Of a stretch of DNA of 64,000 bases, positions 18,772 to 26,930 are shown piece by piece; positions within the stretch are counted from its first letter, which is position 1; each line of letters begins with the position of its first letter. Source of the stretch: Amnibacterium kyonggiense (GTDB lineage Bacteria > Actinomycetota > Actinomycetes > Actinomycetales > Microbacteriaceae); contig NZ_SOAM01000002.1 in assembly GCF_004364555.1 (NCBI RefSeq), forward strand, positions 1 to 64,000. Direction: 5' to 3'. Made by a program: the position numbers and the translations under genes. The notes beneath the pieces were generated by a model. The model worked only from the letters and a program-made list of their open reading frames with translations, made no database searches and was not told the DNA's origin.

Positions 18772-20268
18772 TCACGCCCGCCGGGCGGCGGGCTCGAAGC
18801 GGAGCGCACGGCGGCGCGGGTCGATGCGGAACAGGAGGAGCTCGCGCAGGTAGTTCTGGTGCACCTTCCACGGCGAGCGGGCGCCCTGCCGCGGCAGCTG
18901 GGCGAGCCCGCGGCGGATGTAACCGGCGGCCAGGTCGATGACCGGCGCGGTCGGGCCGGTGTCCTCCGAGGCCTGCGGGGTGACGACCGGGGTGCCGCGG
19001 CGGCGCATGCGCTGCAGCAGGTCGACGACGCCGTTCGCGACGAGGTCGGCGCGCAGGGTCCAGGAGGAGTTCGTGTAGCCGATCGTGTACGCCAGGTTCG
19101 GCACCCCGGCGAGCATGAAGCCCTTGTAGGCCATCGTCCGGCCGGGATCGACGGGCCGGCCGTCGACGTCCAGGCGGATCCCGCCGAGCACGAGCACGTT
19201 GAGGCCGGTCGCGGTGACGAGCACGTCCGCGTCGAGCCGACCGCCCGACGCGAGCCGGACCCCGCGCTCGTCGATCCGTTCGATGCGGTCCGTCACGACG
19301 TCCGCGTCCCCGGCGGTGATCGCCCGGAAGAGATCGCCGCCCGGCACCGCGCAGAGCCGCTGGTCCCACGGGTCGTAGCGGGGCGCGAAGTGGGTGTCGA
19401 CGTCGAAGGAGGCGGGCAGCTTCGCCTTCGCCGCGTTCCGCAGCACGGCCTTCATCGCCGCCGGCCTGCGGCGGGCGTACTGGTACAGCACGATCGAGCC
19501 GAGGATGTGCTTCGTCCGGACGATGCGGTACGCGAGGGACGCGGGCAGGCGTCCTTTCAGCCGCAGGGCGAGCCGGTCGCGCGACGGCACCGCGGCGACG
19601 TAGGTGGGGGAGCGCTGCAGCATGACGGCGTGCGCGCCCCGCTTCGCGAGGGCGGGCACGAGCGTGACGGCGGTCGCGCCGCTGCCGATGATGACGAACC
19701 GCTTGCCCGCCGGGTCGAGGTCGGCGGGCCAGTGCTGCGGATGCACGACCGTTCCGGCGAAGTCGCCGAGGCCCGGGATCTCGGGGGAGTAGCCCTCGTC
19801 GTAGCGGTAGTAGCCGGTGCAGCCGAACAGGAACGAGCAGGTGATCGTGCTCGTCGTGCCGGCTTCGCCCTCGCGCCACTCGCCCGTCGCGGCCGGGTCC
19901 CGGTGCAGCAGCGTGAGCTCCCAGCGCGACCGGTCGGACCGCCAGGAGGCCGCGACGACGCGGGTGCGGAACCGGACGCGGTCGCGGACACCGGTCTCCT
20001 CCGCCGTGCGTCGCACGTACTCGCGGATGTCGTCGCCGTCCGCGATCGCCTTCTCGCCGGGCCACGGGCGGGCCGCATAGCCGAGCGTGTACATGTCCGA
20101 GTCGGAGCGCACGCCGGGGTAGCGGAACAGGTCCCACGTACCGCCGATCACATCGCGCGACTCGAGGACCGCGAACCGGCTGCCCGGCATCCGACGAGCG
20201 AGGGTCGCCGCGGCGCCCACGCCCGACAGGCCCGCGCCCACGATCACCACGTCCAGGTGCTCCGTCAT
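18772..20268 (-). CDS. Flavin-containing Baeyer-Villiger-type monooxygenase
   Basis: Encodes 498 residues. It has an N-terminal FAD motif VVIVGAGLSGVGAAATLARR and the Baeyer-Villiger fingerprint FAGTVVHPQHWP (F-x-G-x3-H-x3-W-P, residues ~155-166). The NADPH-binding motif is VIIGSGATAVTLVPAL. These enzymes insert oxygen next to a ketone to make an ester or lactone. It is the first gene of an operon with a hydroxyacyl-CoA dehydrogenase and an esterase, and diverges from a TetR gene. The start at 20268 fits the family; a longer frame to 20676 crosses the TetR gene. The natural ketone is unknown. Confidence 0.9.
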   Translation of the reverse strand: MTEHLDVVIVGAGLSGVGAAATLARRMPGSRFAVLESRDVIGGTWDLFRYPGVRSDSDMYTLGYAARPWPGEKAIADGDDIREYVRRTAEETGVRDRVRFRTRVVAASWRSDRSRWELTLLHRDPAATGEWREGEAGTTSTITCSFLFGCTGYYRYDEGYSPEIPGLGDFAGTVVHPQHWPADLDPAGKRFVIIGSGATAVTLVPALAKRGAHAVMLQRSPTYVAAVPSRDRLALRLKGRLPASLAYRIVRTKHILGSIVLYQYARRRPAAMKAVLRNAAKAKLPASFDVDTHFAPRYDPWDQRLCAVPGGDLFRAITAGDADVVTDRIERIDERGVRLASGGRLDADVLVTATGLNVLVLGGIRLDVDGRPVDPGRTMAYKGFMLAGVPNLAYTIGYTNSSWTLRADLVANGVVDLLQRMRRRGTPVVTPQASEDTGPTAPVIDLAAGYIRRGLAQLPRQGARSPWKVHQNYLRELLLFRIDPRRRALRFEPAARRA

Positions 20269-20294
20269 CTTCGACCTCCCGCGCACCCAGGCTA

Positions 20295-20329
20295 TCGACA
20301 CCGTGTCGAGAAAGTCGACACCGTGTCGG
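20295..20329. promoter_or_regulatory. Tandem palindromic TetR operator
   Basis: Two copies of the 13-base palindrome CGACACCGTGTCG lie 20 bases apart (20296-20308 and 20316-20328), on the same face of the helix. They sit between the divergent monooxygenase and TetR genes. -10-like boxes flank them: TAGGCT at 20341-20346 toward tetR and, on the minus strand, TAGCCT at 20294-20289 toward the monooxygenase. Binding here would block both promoters. Confidence 0.8.
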
Positions 20330-20352
20330 AGCTCGCTGGCTAGGCTCAGGTC

Positions 20353-20979
20353 ATGAGCACGACGACCCGGGGCAGGCGGGGTGCGCGGCCGTCGGGCGAC
20401 GATCGGCAGCGCGCCATCGTCGACGCCCTCGAGGGCCTGCTGCAGACGCGCCCGCTCGCGGACATCGCGGTCGACGAGATCGCGGCCGGTGCCGCGATCT
20501 CCCGCAGCGCGTTCTACTTCTACTTCGTCTCGAAGCAGGCGGTCCTGCTCGAGCTGCTCGACCGCATGGTCGCGGAGGTCGACGAAGGGCTCGCCGGCAT
20601 CGGCCTGCCCGGCGACGACCCGGCGGGGTGGTGGCGCTCGTCGATCGGCGTCTTCGTCGACGTGTTCGGCGCGCATCGCGCGGTGTCCGTGACGCTCGCG
20701 GAGGCGCGGGCGACCGTGCCGGAGCTCCGGGACGAGTGGGCGAGGCGTTCCGGCCGCTGGGTCGACCTCACGGCCTCCACGATCGTCGCCGAGCGGCGGC
20801 GCGGCCGCGCGCGCGAGATCGTCGACCCGCGGGCCACCAGCGTCGCACTGAACGCGATGAACGAGCGGGTGCTCGTCGCGTCCTTCGCCGGCGAGCAGCC
20901 CGCGCTCGCGCCGGACGAGGTCCTCGACGTCCTGGCGGACGTCTGGTGCACGACCATCTACGGCACCCCGCGCCCGTGA
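20353..20979 (+). CDS. TetR family transcriptional regulator
   Basis: Encodes 208 residues. The N-terminal helix-turn-helix is RQRAIVDALEGLLQTRPLAD...AAISRSAFYFYFVSKQAVLLEL, a clear TetR fold with the recognition helix SRSAFYFYF. The C-terminal ligand domain (residues ~75-205) is reminiscent of EthR-like TetR proteins. TAGGCT ends 6 bases before the ATG, so it may be leaderless. It probably represses itself and the divergent Baeyer-Villiger monooxygenase operon through the tandem palindromes. The ligand is unknown; EthR itself controls such a monooxygenase in Mycobacterium, which makes the pairing plausible. Confidence 0.9.
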   Translation: MSTTTRGRRGARPSGDDRQRAIVDALEGLLQTRPLADIAVDEIAAGAAISRSAFYFYFVSKQAVLLELLDRMVAEVDEGLAGIGLPGDDPAGWWRSSIGVFVDVFGAHRAVSVTLAEARATVPELRDEWARRSGRWVDLTASTIVAERRRGRAREIVDPRATSVALNAMNERVLVASFAGEQPALAPDEVLDVLADVWCTTIYGTPRP

Positions 20980-20987
20980 CCCGGCCC

Positions 20988-21039
20988 GGGTTCACCGATA
21001 CGGAGATCCGGTGGACCGGATCTCCGTATCGGTGAACCC
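20988..21039. terminator. Bidirectional hairpin, dispersed family B copy 1
   Basis: A perfect 25-base stem starting GGGTTCACCGATACGGAG with only GG between the arms (20988-21012 and 21015-21039). It fills the gap between the convergent tetR and acyl-CoA ligase genes. It has no T tract. The GGTTCAC-GATACGGAG block recurs at 34197-34246, also at a convergent junction, so it is both a probable terminator and a dispersed repeat. Confidence 0.8.
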
Positions 21040-21045
21040 TGCGGT

Positions 21046-22653
21046 TCAGACGCCGGCGGGCTGCTGCTCCTCCGTGTAGACGCGGGTCAGCTCGCGCTTC
21101 AGCACCTTGCCGGACGGGCCGAGCGGCAGCTCGTCGACGATGCGGACGACGCGCGGGAACTTGTACGCCGCGATCTTCGCCTTCACGAAGTCGCGCAGCT
21201 CCTCCGGGGTCGCGGAGGCGCCCTCCTTCAGCACGACGGCCGCTTCGACCTCCTGCCCGTGCTTCGCGTGCGGCGTCCCGAACACGGCCGCGGCCTGCAC
21301 GGCGGGGTGCCGCATCATGACGCCCTCGACCTCGGTCGGGTACACGTTGTAGCCGTTCCGCAGGATCATGTCCTTCTTGCGGTCGACGATCGTCAGGTAG
21401 TCGTCGTCGCCCATCGTCGCGAGGTCACCGGTGCGGAACCAGCCGTCGACGACGGCCTCGCGGTTCGCCTCCGGCCGCCCGAGGTAGCCCTTGAACAGGT
21501 TGTGGCCGCGGACGACGAGCTCCCCGAGCTCGCCGCGGGGCAGCTCCACGATCCGGTCGTCGACCTCCGGGTCGGCGATCAGGACGTCGGAGCCCCAGAT
21601 CGGGACGCCGATGGTGCCGGGGCGGATCTCCTTGCCGATCGGGTTGAAGGACACGACCGGGGAGGTCTCGGTCAGGCCGTAGCCCTCGTAGACGGTCGCG
21701 CCGAAGACGTCCGAGAACTCCTCGAGCACCGCCAGCGGCAGCGGGGCGCCGCCGGAGACCGCGTAGCGGAGCTGCGGCTTCGGCGCACCGGCGCGAGCGC
21801 CCGCGAGCAGGCCGACGTACATCGTCGGCACGGCCGTGAACACGGTCGCGCCGTGCTCGGCCATCGCGGTCAGCGCGGCGGCCGGCTCGAACTTCGGCAG
21901 CATGACGATCGTCGCACCCTTGCGGAACGCGGTGTTCAGCACGCAGGTCTGCCCGAACGTGTGGAACAGCGGGAGGCCGCCGAACACGACGTCGTCGTGG
22001 CGCATGTCGAACAGGTCGATGAGCGACACGTTCACCTGCTCGACGAGCGAGAAGTGCGCGCCGACGGCGCCCTTCGGCGTCCCGGTCGTACCGCTCGTGT
22101 AGAGGAGGGTCGCGGGCTCGAGCGGTCCCATCGCCTCCTGCCGGACGATCGGCTCCGCCGCTGCGGCGAGCTCCTCGAGGCGCGGGATCGGTGCGAGGTC
22201 CTTCGCCGCCTCGGGCAGCAGGACCGAGACGGCGTCGACGCCGCCCTCCATCGCCGCCGGCAGCGCCTCACCGAGGCTCGGCGCACCGATCACGACGAGC
22301 TTCGCCCCGCTGTCGCGGAGCACGTGCGCGATCTCGTCCTTCTTGAACAGGAGGTGGATCGGCACCGCGACGGCGCCGATCGCGAGGACCGCGTAGTAGA
22401 CCTTCGGGAAGTCGGGCACGTTCGGCACGAGCATCGCGACCCGGTCGCCGCGGCCGACGCCGCGGGCCTTCAGCGCGCCGGCGATCGCCTTCGCGTCGCG
22501 CCACAGCTCGGCGTACGTGGCGCGGGACTGCGGACCGGTCTGGCCCGCCCAGATCACGGCCGTCTTGTCCGGGTACCGGTGCGCCGACTCGGCGAGGATC
22601 GTGGCGACGGAGATCGTCGCGTTGCCGGGGCCGTCGAGAACGTCGTCGTTCAT
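21046..22653 (-). CDS. Acyl-CoA synthetase (AMP-forming, long-chain fatty acid type)
   Basis: Encodes 535 residues. ATP-binding motif I is LLYTSGTTGTPKGAVGAH, motif II is YEGYGLTETSPVV, motif III is WFRTGDLATMGDDDYLTIVDR with KKDMILRNGYNVYPTEVE, and the catalytic Lys lies in PLGPSGKVLKREL. The enzyme activates a carboxylic acid to its acyl-CoA. The ATG at 22653 is preceded by AGCAGGA. It is the last gene of the tetR-thioesterase-ligase operon, opposite acyl-CoA dehydrogenase and thiolase genes, so it most likely feeds a beta-oxidation-type pathway. Confidence 0.92.
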   Translation of the reverse strand: MNDDVLDGPGNATISVATILAESAHRYPDKTAVIWAGQTGPQSRATYAELWRDAKAIAGALKARGVGRGDRVAMLVPNVPDFPKVYYAVLAIGAVAVPIHLLFKKDEIAHVLRDSGAKLVVIGAPSLGEALPAAMEGGVDAVSVLLPEAAKDLAPIPRLEELAAAAEPIVRQEAMGPLEPATLLYTSGTTGTPKGAVGAHFSLVEQVNVSLIDLFDMRHDDVVFGGLPLFHTFGQTCVLNTAFRKGATIVMLPKFEPAAALTAMAEHGATVFTAVPTMYVGLLAGARAGAPKPQLRYAVSGGAPLPLAVLEEFSDVFGATVYEGYGLTETSPVVSFNPIGKEIRPGTIGVPIWGSDVLIADPEVDDRIVELPRGELGELVVRGHNLFKGYLGRPEANREAVVDGWFRTGDLATMGDDDYLTIVDRKKDMILRNGYNVYPTEVEGVMMRHPAVQAAAVFGTPHAKHGQEVEAAVVLKEGASATPEELRDFVKAKIAAYKFPRVVRIVDELPLGPSGKVLKRELTRVYTEEQQPAGV

Positions 22654-22699
22654 TCCTGCTTCTCCTTCGAAGTGACGTGGCTGAGCTTGCCTCGTCGCG

Positions 22700-23155
22700 T
22701 TAAGCGCCCGCTCCGAGTTCGTGGCGGATGCGCTCGCGGATGGGCTCCGGCACGGGGATCGGCCGGCGGTCGTCGCGGCCGACGAACACGTGCACGAACG
22801 TGCCGGTCGCGAGCAGCTCCTCGTCCTCCTCGCGGAAGATGCCGAGCCCCCACGAGACGCTCGTCGTGCCGACCCGGTCCGCCCGCAGCCCGACGACGAG
22901 CGCGTCGGGGAAGGCGGCGGAGGCGAAGTATCGGCAGGAGGACGCGACGACGAACGCCGGGTCCGTCTCCGCCGCGGCGACGGGTCGGCCGTGGCGGGCC
23001 GCACCGGCGTCGAGCAGCCAGCTCGTCACGGTCGTGTCCATCGCGGCGTAGTAGATCGTGTTGTTCAGGTGCCCGAAGACGTCGTTGTCGTGCCACCGGG
23101 TGGGGAACGTCCGCCGCCACCCGTAGTCCGCGAGGGTCGGCCGCTCGTCCGTCAC
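22700..23155 (-). CDS. Acyl-CoA thioesterase (4HBT hotdog family)
   Basis: Encodes 151 residues from a GTG start that overlaps the tetR stop. The hotdog signature is PTRWHDNDVFGHLNNTIYYAAMD (positions ~16-38), with the Asp and the HLNN helix start typical of 4-hydroxybenzoyl-CoA thioesterase/YbgC-like enzymes. They hydrolyse acyl-CoA to acid and CoA in the cytoplasm. Genomic pairing with the acyl-CoA ligase downstream suggests it controls CoA balance in the same pathway. Length is normal. Confidence 0.85.
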   Translation of the reverse strand: MTDERPTLADYGWRRTFPTRWHDNDVFGHLNNTIYYAAMDTTVTSWLLDAGAARHGRPVAAAETDPAFVVASSCRYFASAAFPDALVVGLRADRVGTTSVSWGLGIFREEDEELLATGTFVHVFVGRDDRRPIPVPEPIRERIRHELGAGA

Positions 23156-23805
23156 GACCGCGGCCTCGTCGCCGCGAGCACGAGCGCGAAGGCGGCGGCC
23201 GCGCGGTCCGCGTCGGGGCGCTCGCCGGCGATCAGGTCGGCGTAGGCGTAGGACTCCGCGACGCGGACGAGCACGGTCGCGAGGTCGTGCAGCGGCAGCG
23301 GCGTCGTCATCCTCCCGGCCGCGATCTCCTCCTCGAGCAGCAGCTCGACGATCGCGACGAAGCGGCGGTGCACGGGCGTGGCGTCGCCGGTGAGGATCCG
23401 GAGGGCGCGGGACGGCTCCCGGACGATCCAGCCGCGGAAGTAGTCGGCGGTGATGAGGTCGTGCACGAAGCGGGTGAGGGCGCCCTCGACGCGGTCCGCG
23501 CCGCGCGCGTCGGTGGCGGCGTCCGCGGCGTCGAACGTCGGGACCGCGATGCTCCACAGGATCTCGCCCAGCAGCGCGTCGCGGTTGCCGACCCAGCGGA
23601 ACAGGGAGGTGCGGTCGACGCCGAGCTCCGCGGCCAGCGCCGACATGTCGATGCGGTCGCCCGCGATGAACCGGTGCCGGGCCGCGCGGAACGCGCGCTG
23701 CGCGTCCTCGTGCACGAGCAGCCGCTCGCCGAGCGCGCTCGGCACGAGCCGCGCGCCGAGGCTGCCCGGCCCGGTCGTGCGCCGGGGCGCGTCCACGGCT
23801 GTCAT
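23152..23805 (-). CDS. TetR family transcriptional regulator
   Basis: Encodes 217 residues. The helix-turn-helix is slightly unusual for TetR: MSALAAELGVDRTSLFRWVGNRDALLGEI, with the recognition helix RTSLFRWVG. The C-terminal half (QsdR-like in general character) would bind a ligand. TAGCAT on the minus strand at 23818-23813 lies 7 bases before the ATG, suggesting leaderless transcription, and an operator-like sequence lies just upstream. It heads the thioesterase and acyl-CoA ligase operon and faces acyl-CoA dehydrogenase. A related operator sequence stands before the alcohol dehydrogenase gene, so it probably controls both sides of this catabolic block. The ligand may be an acyl-CoA. Confidence 0.85.
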   Translation of the reverse strand: MTAVDAPRRTTGPGSLGARLVPSALGERLLVHEDAQRAFRAARHRFIAGDRIDMSALAAELGVDRTSLFRWVGNRDALLGEILWSIAVPTFDAADAATDARGADRVEGALTRFVHDLITADYFRGWIVREPSRALRILTGDATPVHRRFVAIVELLLEEEIAAGRMTTPLPLHDLATVLVRVAESYAYADLIAGERPDADRAAAAFALVLAATRPRS

Positions 23806-23823
23806 GCCGGGGATGCTAGCGCT

Positions 23824-23845
23824 GCAACATTCTGAGAAGTGATGC
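23824..23845. promoter_or_regulatory. Putative TetR operator at tetR / acyl-CoA dehydrogenase divergent promoter
   Basis: A 22-base site beginning GCAACATTCTGAGAAG and ending GATGC. Read on the minus strand it matches the site at 28826-28847 at 16 of 22 positions, with the shared core CACTTC and outer GCA/GTTGC ends. It lies just upstream of TAGCAT (tetR, minus) and TACACT at 23847-23852 (plus), where it would block both promoters. Confidence 0.65.
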
Positions 23846-23889
23846 GTACACTCGCCTCGGCGACGCAGCCGAGGGAGGACTTTCGACCC

Positions 23890-25107
23890 ATGACGATCAC
23901 CGCGGACACTTCGACGGGCTCGGAGGAGCCGACGCTCGACCACCTGGTCAGCGACTTCTACGGCTACCAGGACTTCCTCACGCCGGACGAGCAGCGGCAC
24001 GCGGCCGAGTTCCGCGCCGTGTTCGAGGAGCGCGTCCGGCCGATCGCGGACGAGTACTGGGCCCGGGCGGAGTTCCCGAAGCAGGTCATCCCGTGGCTCG
24101 CGGACCTCGGCGCCCTCGGGCCGTTCGTGCCGGAGGTGCGGAAGTTCGAGAACACCGCCGTCTTCCGCGGCTGGATGGCGCTCGAGATGGGCCGCGTGGA
24201 CGCCTCCGTCGCCACGTTCGTCGGGGTGCAGTCCGGCCTCGCGATGGGCTCGATCCACGTCGGCGGCTCGCCGGAGCAGCAGGCGGAGCTCCTGCCGAAG
24301 ATGGCGCGGGGCGAGCTGCTCGGCGCCTTCGGCCTGACGGAGCCGTACTCCGGCTCCGACTCCGCGCGCGGCCTCCGCACCACCGCCCGTCGCGAGGGCG
24401 ACGAGTGGGTGCTGAACGGCGCGAAGCGGTGGATCGGCAACGCGACCTTCAGCGACTTCGTCGTGATCTGGGCGAAGGACGAGGCGGACGGCCAGGTGAA
24501 GGGCTTCCTCGTCGACACCGACCTGCCCGGCTTCCGCGCGGACAAGATCGAGGACAAGATCGCGCTCCGCAGCGTGCAGAACGCCGACATCACGATGGTC
24601 GACGTCCGCGTGCCGGAGGCGAAGCGGCTGCCGGGCATCCGCTCGTTCCGCGACGTCGCGACGGTGCTGCGCCTCACGCGCTGCGAGGTCGCCTGGCAGG
24701 CGGTCGGCGTCGCGGTCGGCGCGTGGGAGGCGGCGCTCGCCTATGCCAAGGACCGGCAGCAGTTCGGGCAGCCGATCGCGAGCCATCAGCTGATCCAGGA
24801 CCTGCTCGTGAAGGGCCTCGGCAACATCACCGCCTCGATCGGCATGTGCCTCCGCGCGTCGCAGATGCAGGACCAGGGCATCCAGAAGGACGAGCACTCG
24901 GCGCTCGCGAAGGCGTTCGCGACCGCCCGCATGCGCGAGACCGTCGCCTACGCGCGGGAGATCCTCGGCGGCAACGGCATCGTGCTCGACAAGGGCGTCG
25001 CCCGCTTCTTCGCGGATGCGGAGGCGCTCTACTCGTACGAGGGCACCCGCGAGATGAACACCCTCATCGTCGGCCGCTCCATCACGGGCATGAACGCCTT
25101 CGTCTGA
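23890..25107 (+). CDS. Acyl-CoA dehydrogenase (glutaryl-CoA dehydrogenase-like)
   Basis: Encodes 405 residues. FAD-contact motifs are FGLTEPYSGSDSARGL and RWIGNATFSDFVVIWAK, followed by DRQQFGQPIASHQLIQ. The catalytic Glu is in YSYEGTREMNTLIVGRSITG near the C-terminus, as in the glutaryl-CoA dehydrogenase branch. It oxidises acyl-CoA to enoyl-CoA with electron transfer flavoprotein. ATG 23890 was chosen for GGAGGAC at 23874-23880; 17 codons further upstream are also open. It lies 30 bases before the thiolase gene, probably one operon. Whether it decarboxylates like true glutaryl-CoA dehydrogenase is uncertain. Confidence 0.9.
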   Translation: MTITADTSTGSEEPTLDHLVSDFYGYQDFLTPDEQRHAAEFRAVFEERVRPIADEYWARAEFPKQVIPWLADLGALGPFVPEVRKFENTAVFRGWMALEMGRVDASVATFVGVQSGLAMGSIHVGGSPEQQAELLPKMARGELLGAFGLTEPYSGSDSARGLRTTARREGDEWVLNGAKRWIGNATFSDFVVIWAKDEADGQVKGFLVDTDLPGFRADKIEDKIALRSVQNADITMVDVRVPEAKRLPGIRSFRDVATVLRLTRCEVAWQAVGVAVGAWEAALAYAKDRQQFGQPIASHQLIQDLLVKGLGNITASIGMCLRASQMQDQGIQKDEHSALAKAFATARMRETVAYAREILGGNGIVLDKGVARFFADAEALYSYEGTREMNTLIVGRSITGMNAFV

Positions 25108-25137
25108 CCCGATCCACCCGAGCGAAGGAGCTCAGCA

Positions 25138-26370
25138 ATGCCCGAAGCGGTCATCGTCGCGGCGAAGCGCTCGCCGATCGGACGTGCGAACAAGGGATCG
25201 CTCGTCGGGTTCCGGCCGGACGACCTCGCGGCGCTGCTCGTGCAGGAGGCGCTCGACGCGGTGCCGGAGCTGGCGCCGGAGCGCATCGACGACCTGATCA
25301 TGGGCTGCGGGCTGCCCGGCGGTGAGCAGGGCATGAACATCGCCCGGATCGTCGCGGTGCGGCTCGGGTACGACTTCATGCCCGGCACGACCGTCAACCG
25401 GTACTGCTCGTCGAGCGTGCAGTCGACGCGCATGGCCTTCCACGCGATCAAGGCGGGGGAGGGGCACGCGTTCGTCTCCGCCGGGGTCGAGTCGGTCACG
25501 CACTTCGCGAACGGCAGCGCGGACTTCATCCCCGGCCAGGACCCGCGGACGATCCTCAACCCCGTCTTCGACGAGGCGATGGCGCGGACGCAGCGGCGGG
25601 CGGAGGAGGGCGGCGCGTGGCACGACCCGCGCGAGGACGGCCTCCTGCCGGACGCGTACATCGCGATGGGGCAGACCGCGGAGAACGTCGCCGGCCTGAA
25701 GGGCGTGAGCCGGCAGCGGCAGGACGAGTACGCGGCGCTGAGCCAGAACCGGGCCGAGGCCGCGATCGCCGCCGGCGTGTTCGCGCGGGAGATCACGCCC
25801 GTCAAGACCCCCGACGGCCGGGTCGTGAGCACGGACGACGGCCCGCGTGCCGGCGTCACGGTGGAGACGCTCGCCGGTCTGCAGCCGGTGTTCCGGAAGG
25901 ACGGCACCGTCACGGCGGGCAACGCCTGCCCGCTGAACGACGGCGCGGCCGCACTCGTGATCGTGTCGGACGCGCTCGCGAAAGACCTCGGGCTGACCCC
26001 GCTCGCGCGCATCGTGTCGACCGGCGTCAGCGCGCTCTCGCCGGAGATCATGGGCCTCGGGCCGGTGGAGGCGAGCCGGCGCGCCCTTGCGAACGCCCGG
26101 ATGACGATCGGCGACATCGACCTCGTCGAGATCAACGAGGCGTTCGCCGCGCAGGTGATCCCGTCCGCCGCCGACCTCGGCGTCGAGTGGGACCGGCTGA
26201 ACGTCCACGGCGGCGCGATCGCGCTCGGGCACCCGTTCGGCATGACCGGTGCGCGGATCACCACGACCCTCCTGAACGCGCTCCGGACGAAGGACGCGAC
26301 CTTCGGCCTCGAGACGATGTGCGTCGGCGGCGGTCAGGGCATGGCGATGGTCGTCGAGCGACTCGCCTGA
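25138..26370 (+). CDS. Acetyl-CoA C-acyltransferase (thiolase)
   Basis: Encodes 410 residues. The nucleophile Cys is in NRYCSSSVQS (residue ~90). Then come INEAFAAQV, the His-bearing GGAIALGHPFGMTGAR and the C-terminal CVGGGQGMAM with the second catalytic Cys. It cleaves 3-ketoacyl-CoA with CoA, the last step of beta-oxidation, or runs in reverse. It follows the acyl-CoA dehydrogenase with AAGGAG 7 bases before the ATG. A dispersed hairpin element follows its stop. Confidence 0.93.
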   Translation: MPEAVIVAAKRSPIGRANKGSLVGFRPDDLAALLVQEALDAVPELAPERIDDLIMGCGLPGGEQGMNIARIVAVRLGYDFMPGTTVNRYCSSSVQSTRMAFHAIKAGEGHAFVSAGVESVTHFANGSADFIPGQDPRTILNPVFDEAMARTQRRAEEGGAWHDPREDGLLPDAYIAMGQTAENVAGLKGVSRQRQDEYAALSQNRAEAAIAAGVFAREITPVKTPDGRVVSTDDGPRAGVTVETLAGLQPVFRKDGTVTAGNACPLNDGAAALVIVSDALAKDLGLTPLARIVSTGVSALSPEIMGLGPVEASRRALANARMTIGDIDLVEINEAFAAQVIPSAADLGVEWDRLNVHGGAIALGHPFGMTGARITTTLLNALRTKDATFGLETMCVGGGQGMAMVVERLA

Positions 26371-26374
26371 CCTC

Positions 26375-26475
26375 CCCGATCCGCACCTCCTTCGCCGATC
26401 CGCAGAATTCGAGCGACACGCCGGTCCCGGGTGGCCTCCGGACGGCGTGTCGGCTCAGAACTGCGGATCCGCGAG
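26375..26475. repeat. 101-bp dispersed inverted-repeat element, copy 2
   Basis: Same layout and length as the element at 8119-8219: CGATCCGCA units at the left, CGACACGCCG (26414-26423), CGGCGTGTCG (26443-26452) and CTGCGGATCCGCGAG at the right end. It separates the convergent thiolase and MaoC genes and touches both stops, so it may serve as bidirectional terminator. The central 20 bases differ freely between copies while the arms are kept. Confidence 0.75.
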
Positions 26476-26477
26476 GG

Positions 26478-26930
26478 TCAGGCGTGGACGAAGACCGTCA
26501 GCGTCTCCGCCACGAGCGCGGGCTTCTCCGCACCCTCGATCTCGAGGGTGACCGCTGTCCGCGCCCGGATGCCGGTCGACGTCCGTTCGGCGCCCGCGAT
26601 CGACGCCCGTGCCCGGATCCGCGAGCCCGCCCGCACGGGGGAGACGAAGCGCACCCGGTCCGATCCGGCGTTCACCACGAGCGCGCACGCGTCGACCTGC
26701 AGCAGCTCGAACAGGAACGGGGCGAGCAGGGAGAGCGACAGGTAGCCGTGTGCGACCGTCGCGCCGAACGGCCCGCCCGCGGCGCGCTCCGGGTCGACGT
26801 GGATCCACTGGTGGTCGTCGGTCGCGTCCGCGAAGCGGTCGATCCGCGCCTGGTCGACCGTCAGCCAGTCGCTCGTACCGAGGTCGGTGCCGACCGCGTC
26901 CAGCAGCGCCTCGGGGGAGTCGAATCTCAT
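26478..26930 (-). CDS. MaoC-like enoyl-CoA hydratase
   Basis: Encodes 150 residues. Motif DQARIDRFADATDDHQWIHV carries the Asp and His of the MaoC/R-specific hydratase 2 hotdog fold, followed by GATVAHGYLSLSLL. It would hydrate enoyl-CoA or dehydrate 3-hydroxyacyl-CoA. Its ATG overlaps the SDR stop by 4 bases. Together with the SDR and alcohol dehydrogenase it forms an operon read toward the thiolase gene. Confidence 0.9.
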   Translation of the reverse strand: MRFDSPEALLDAVGTDLGTSDWLTVDQARIDRFADATDDHQWIHVDPERAAGGPFGATVAHGYLSLSLLAPFLFELLQVDACALVVNAGSDRVRFVSPVRAGSRIRARASIAGAERTSTGIRARTAVTLEIEGAEKPALVAETLTVFVHA

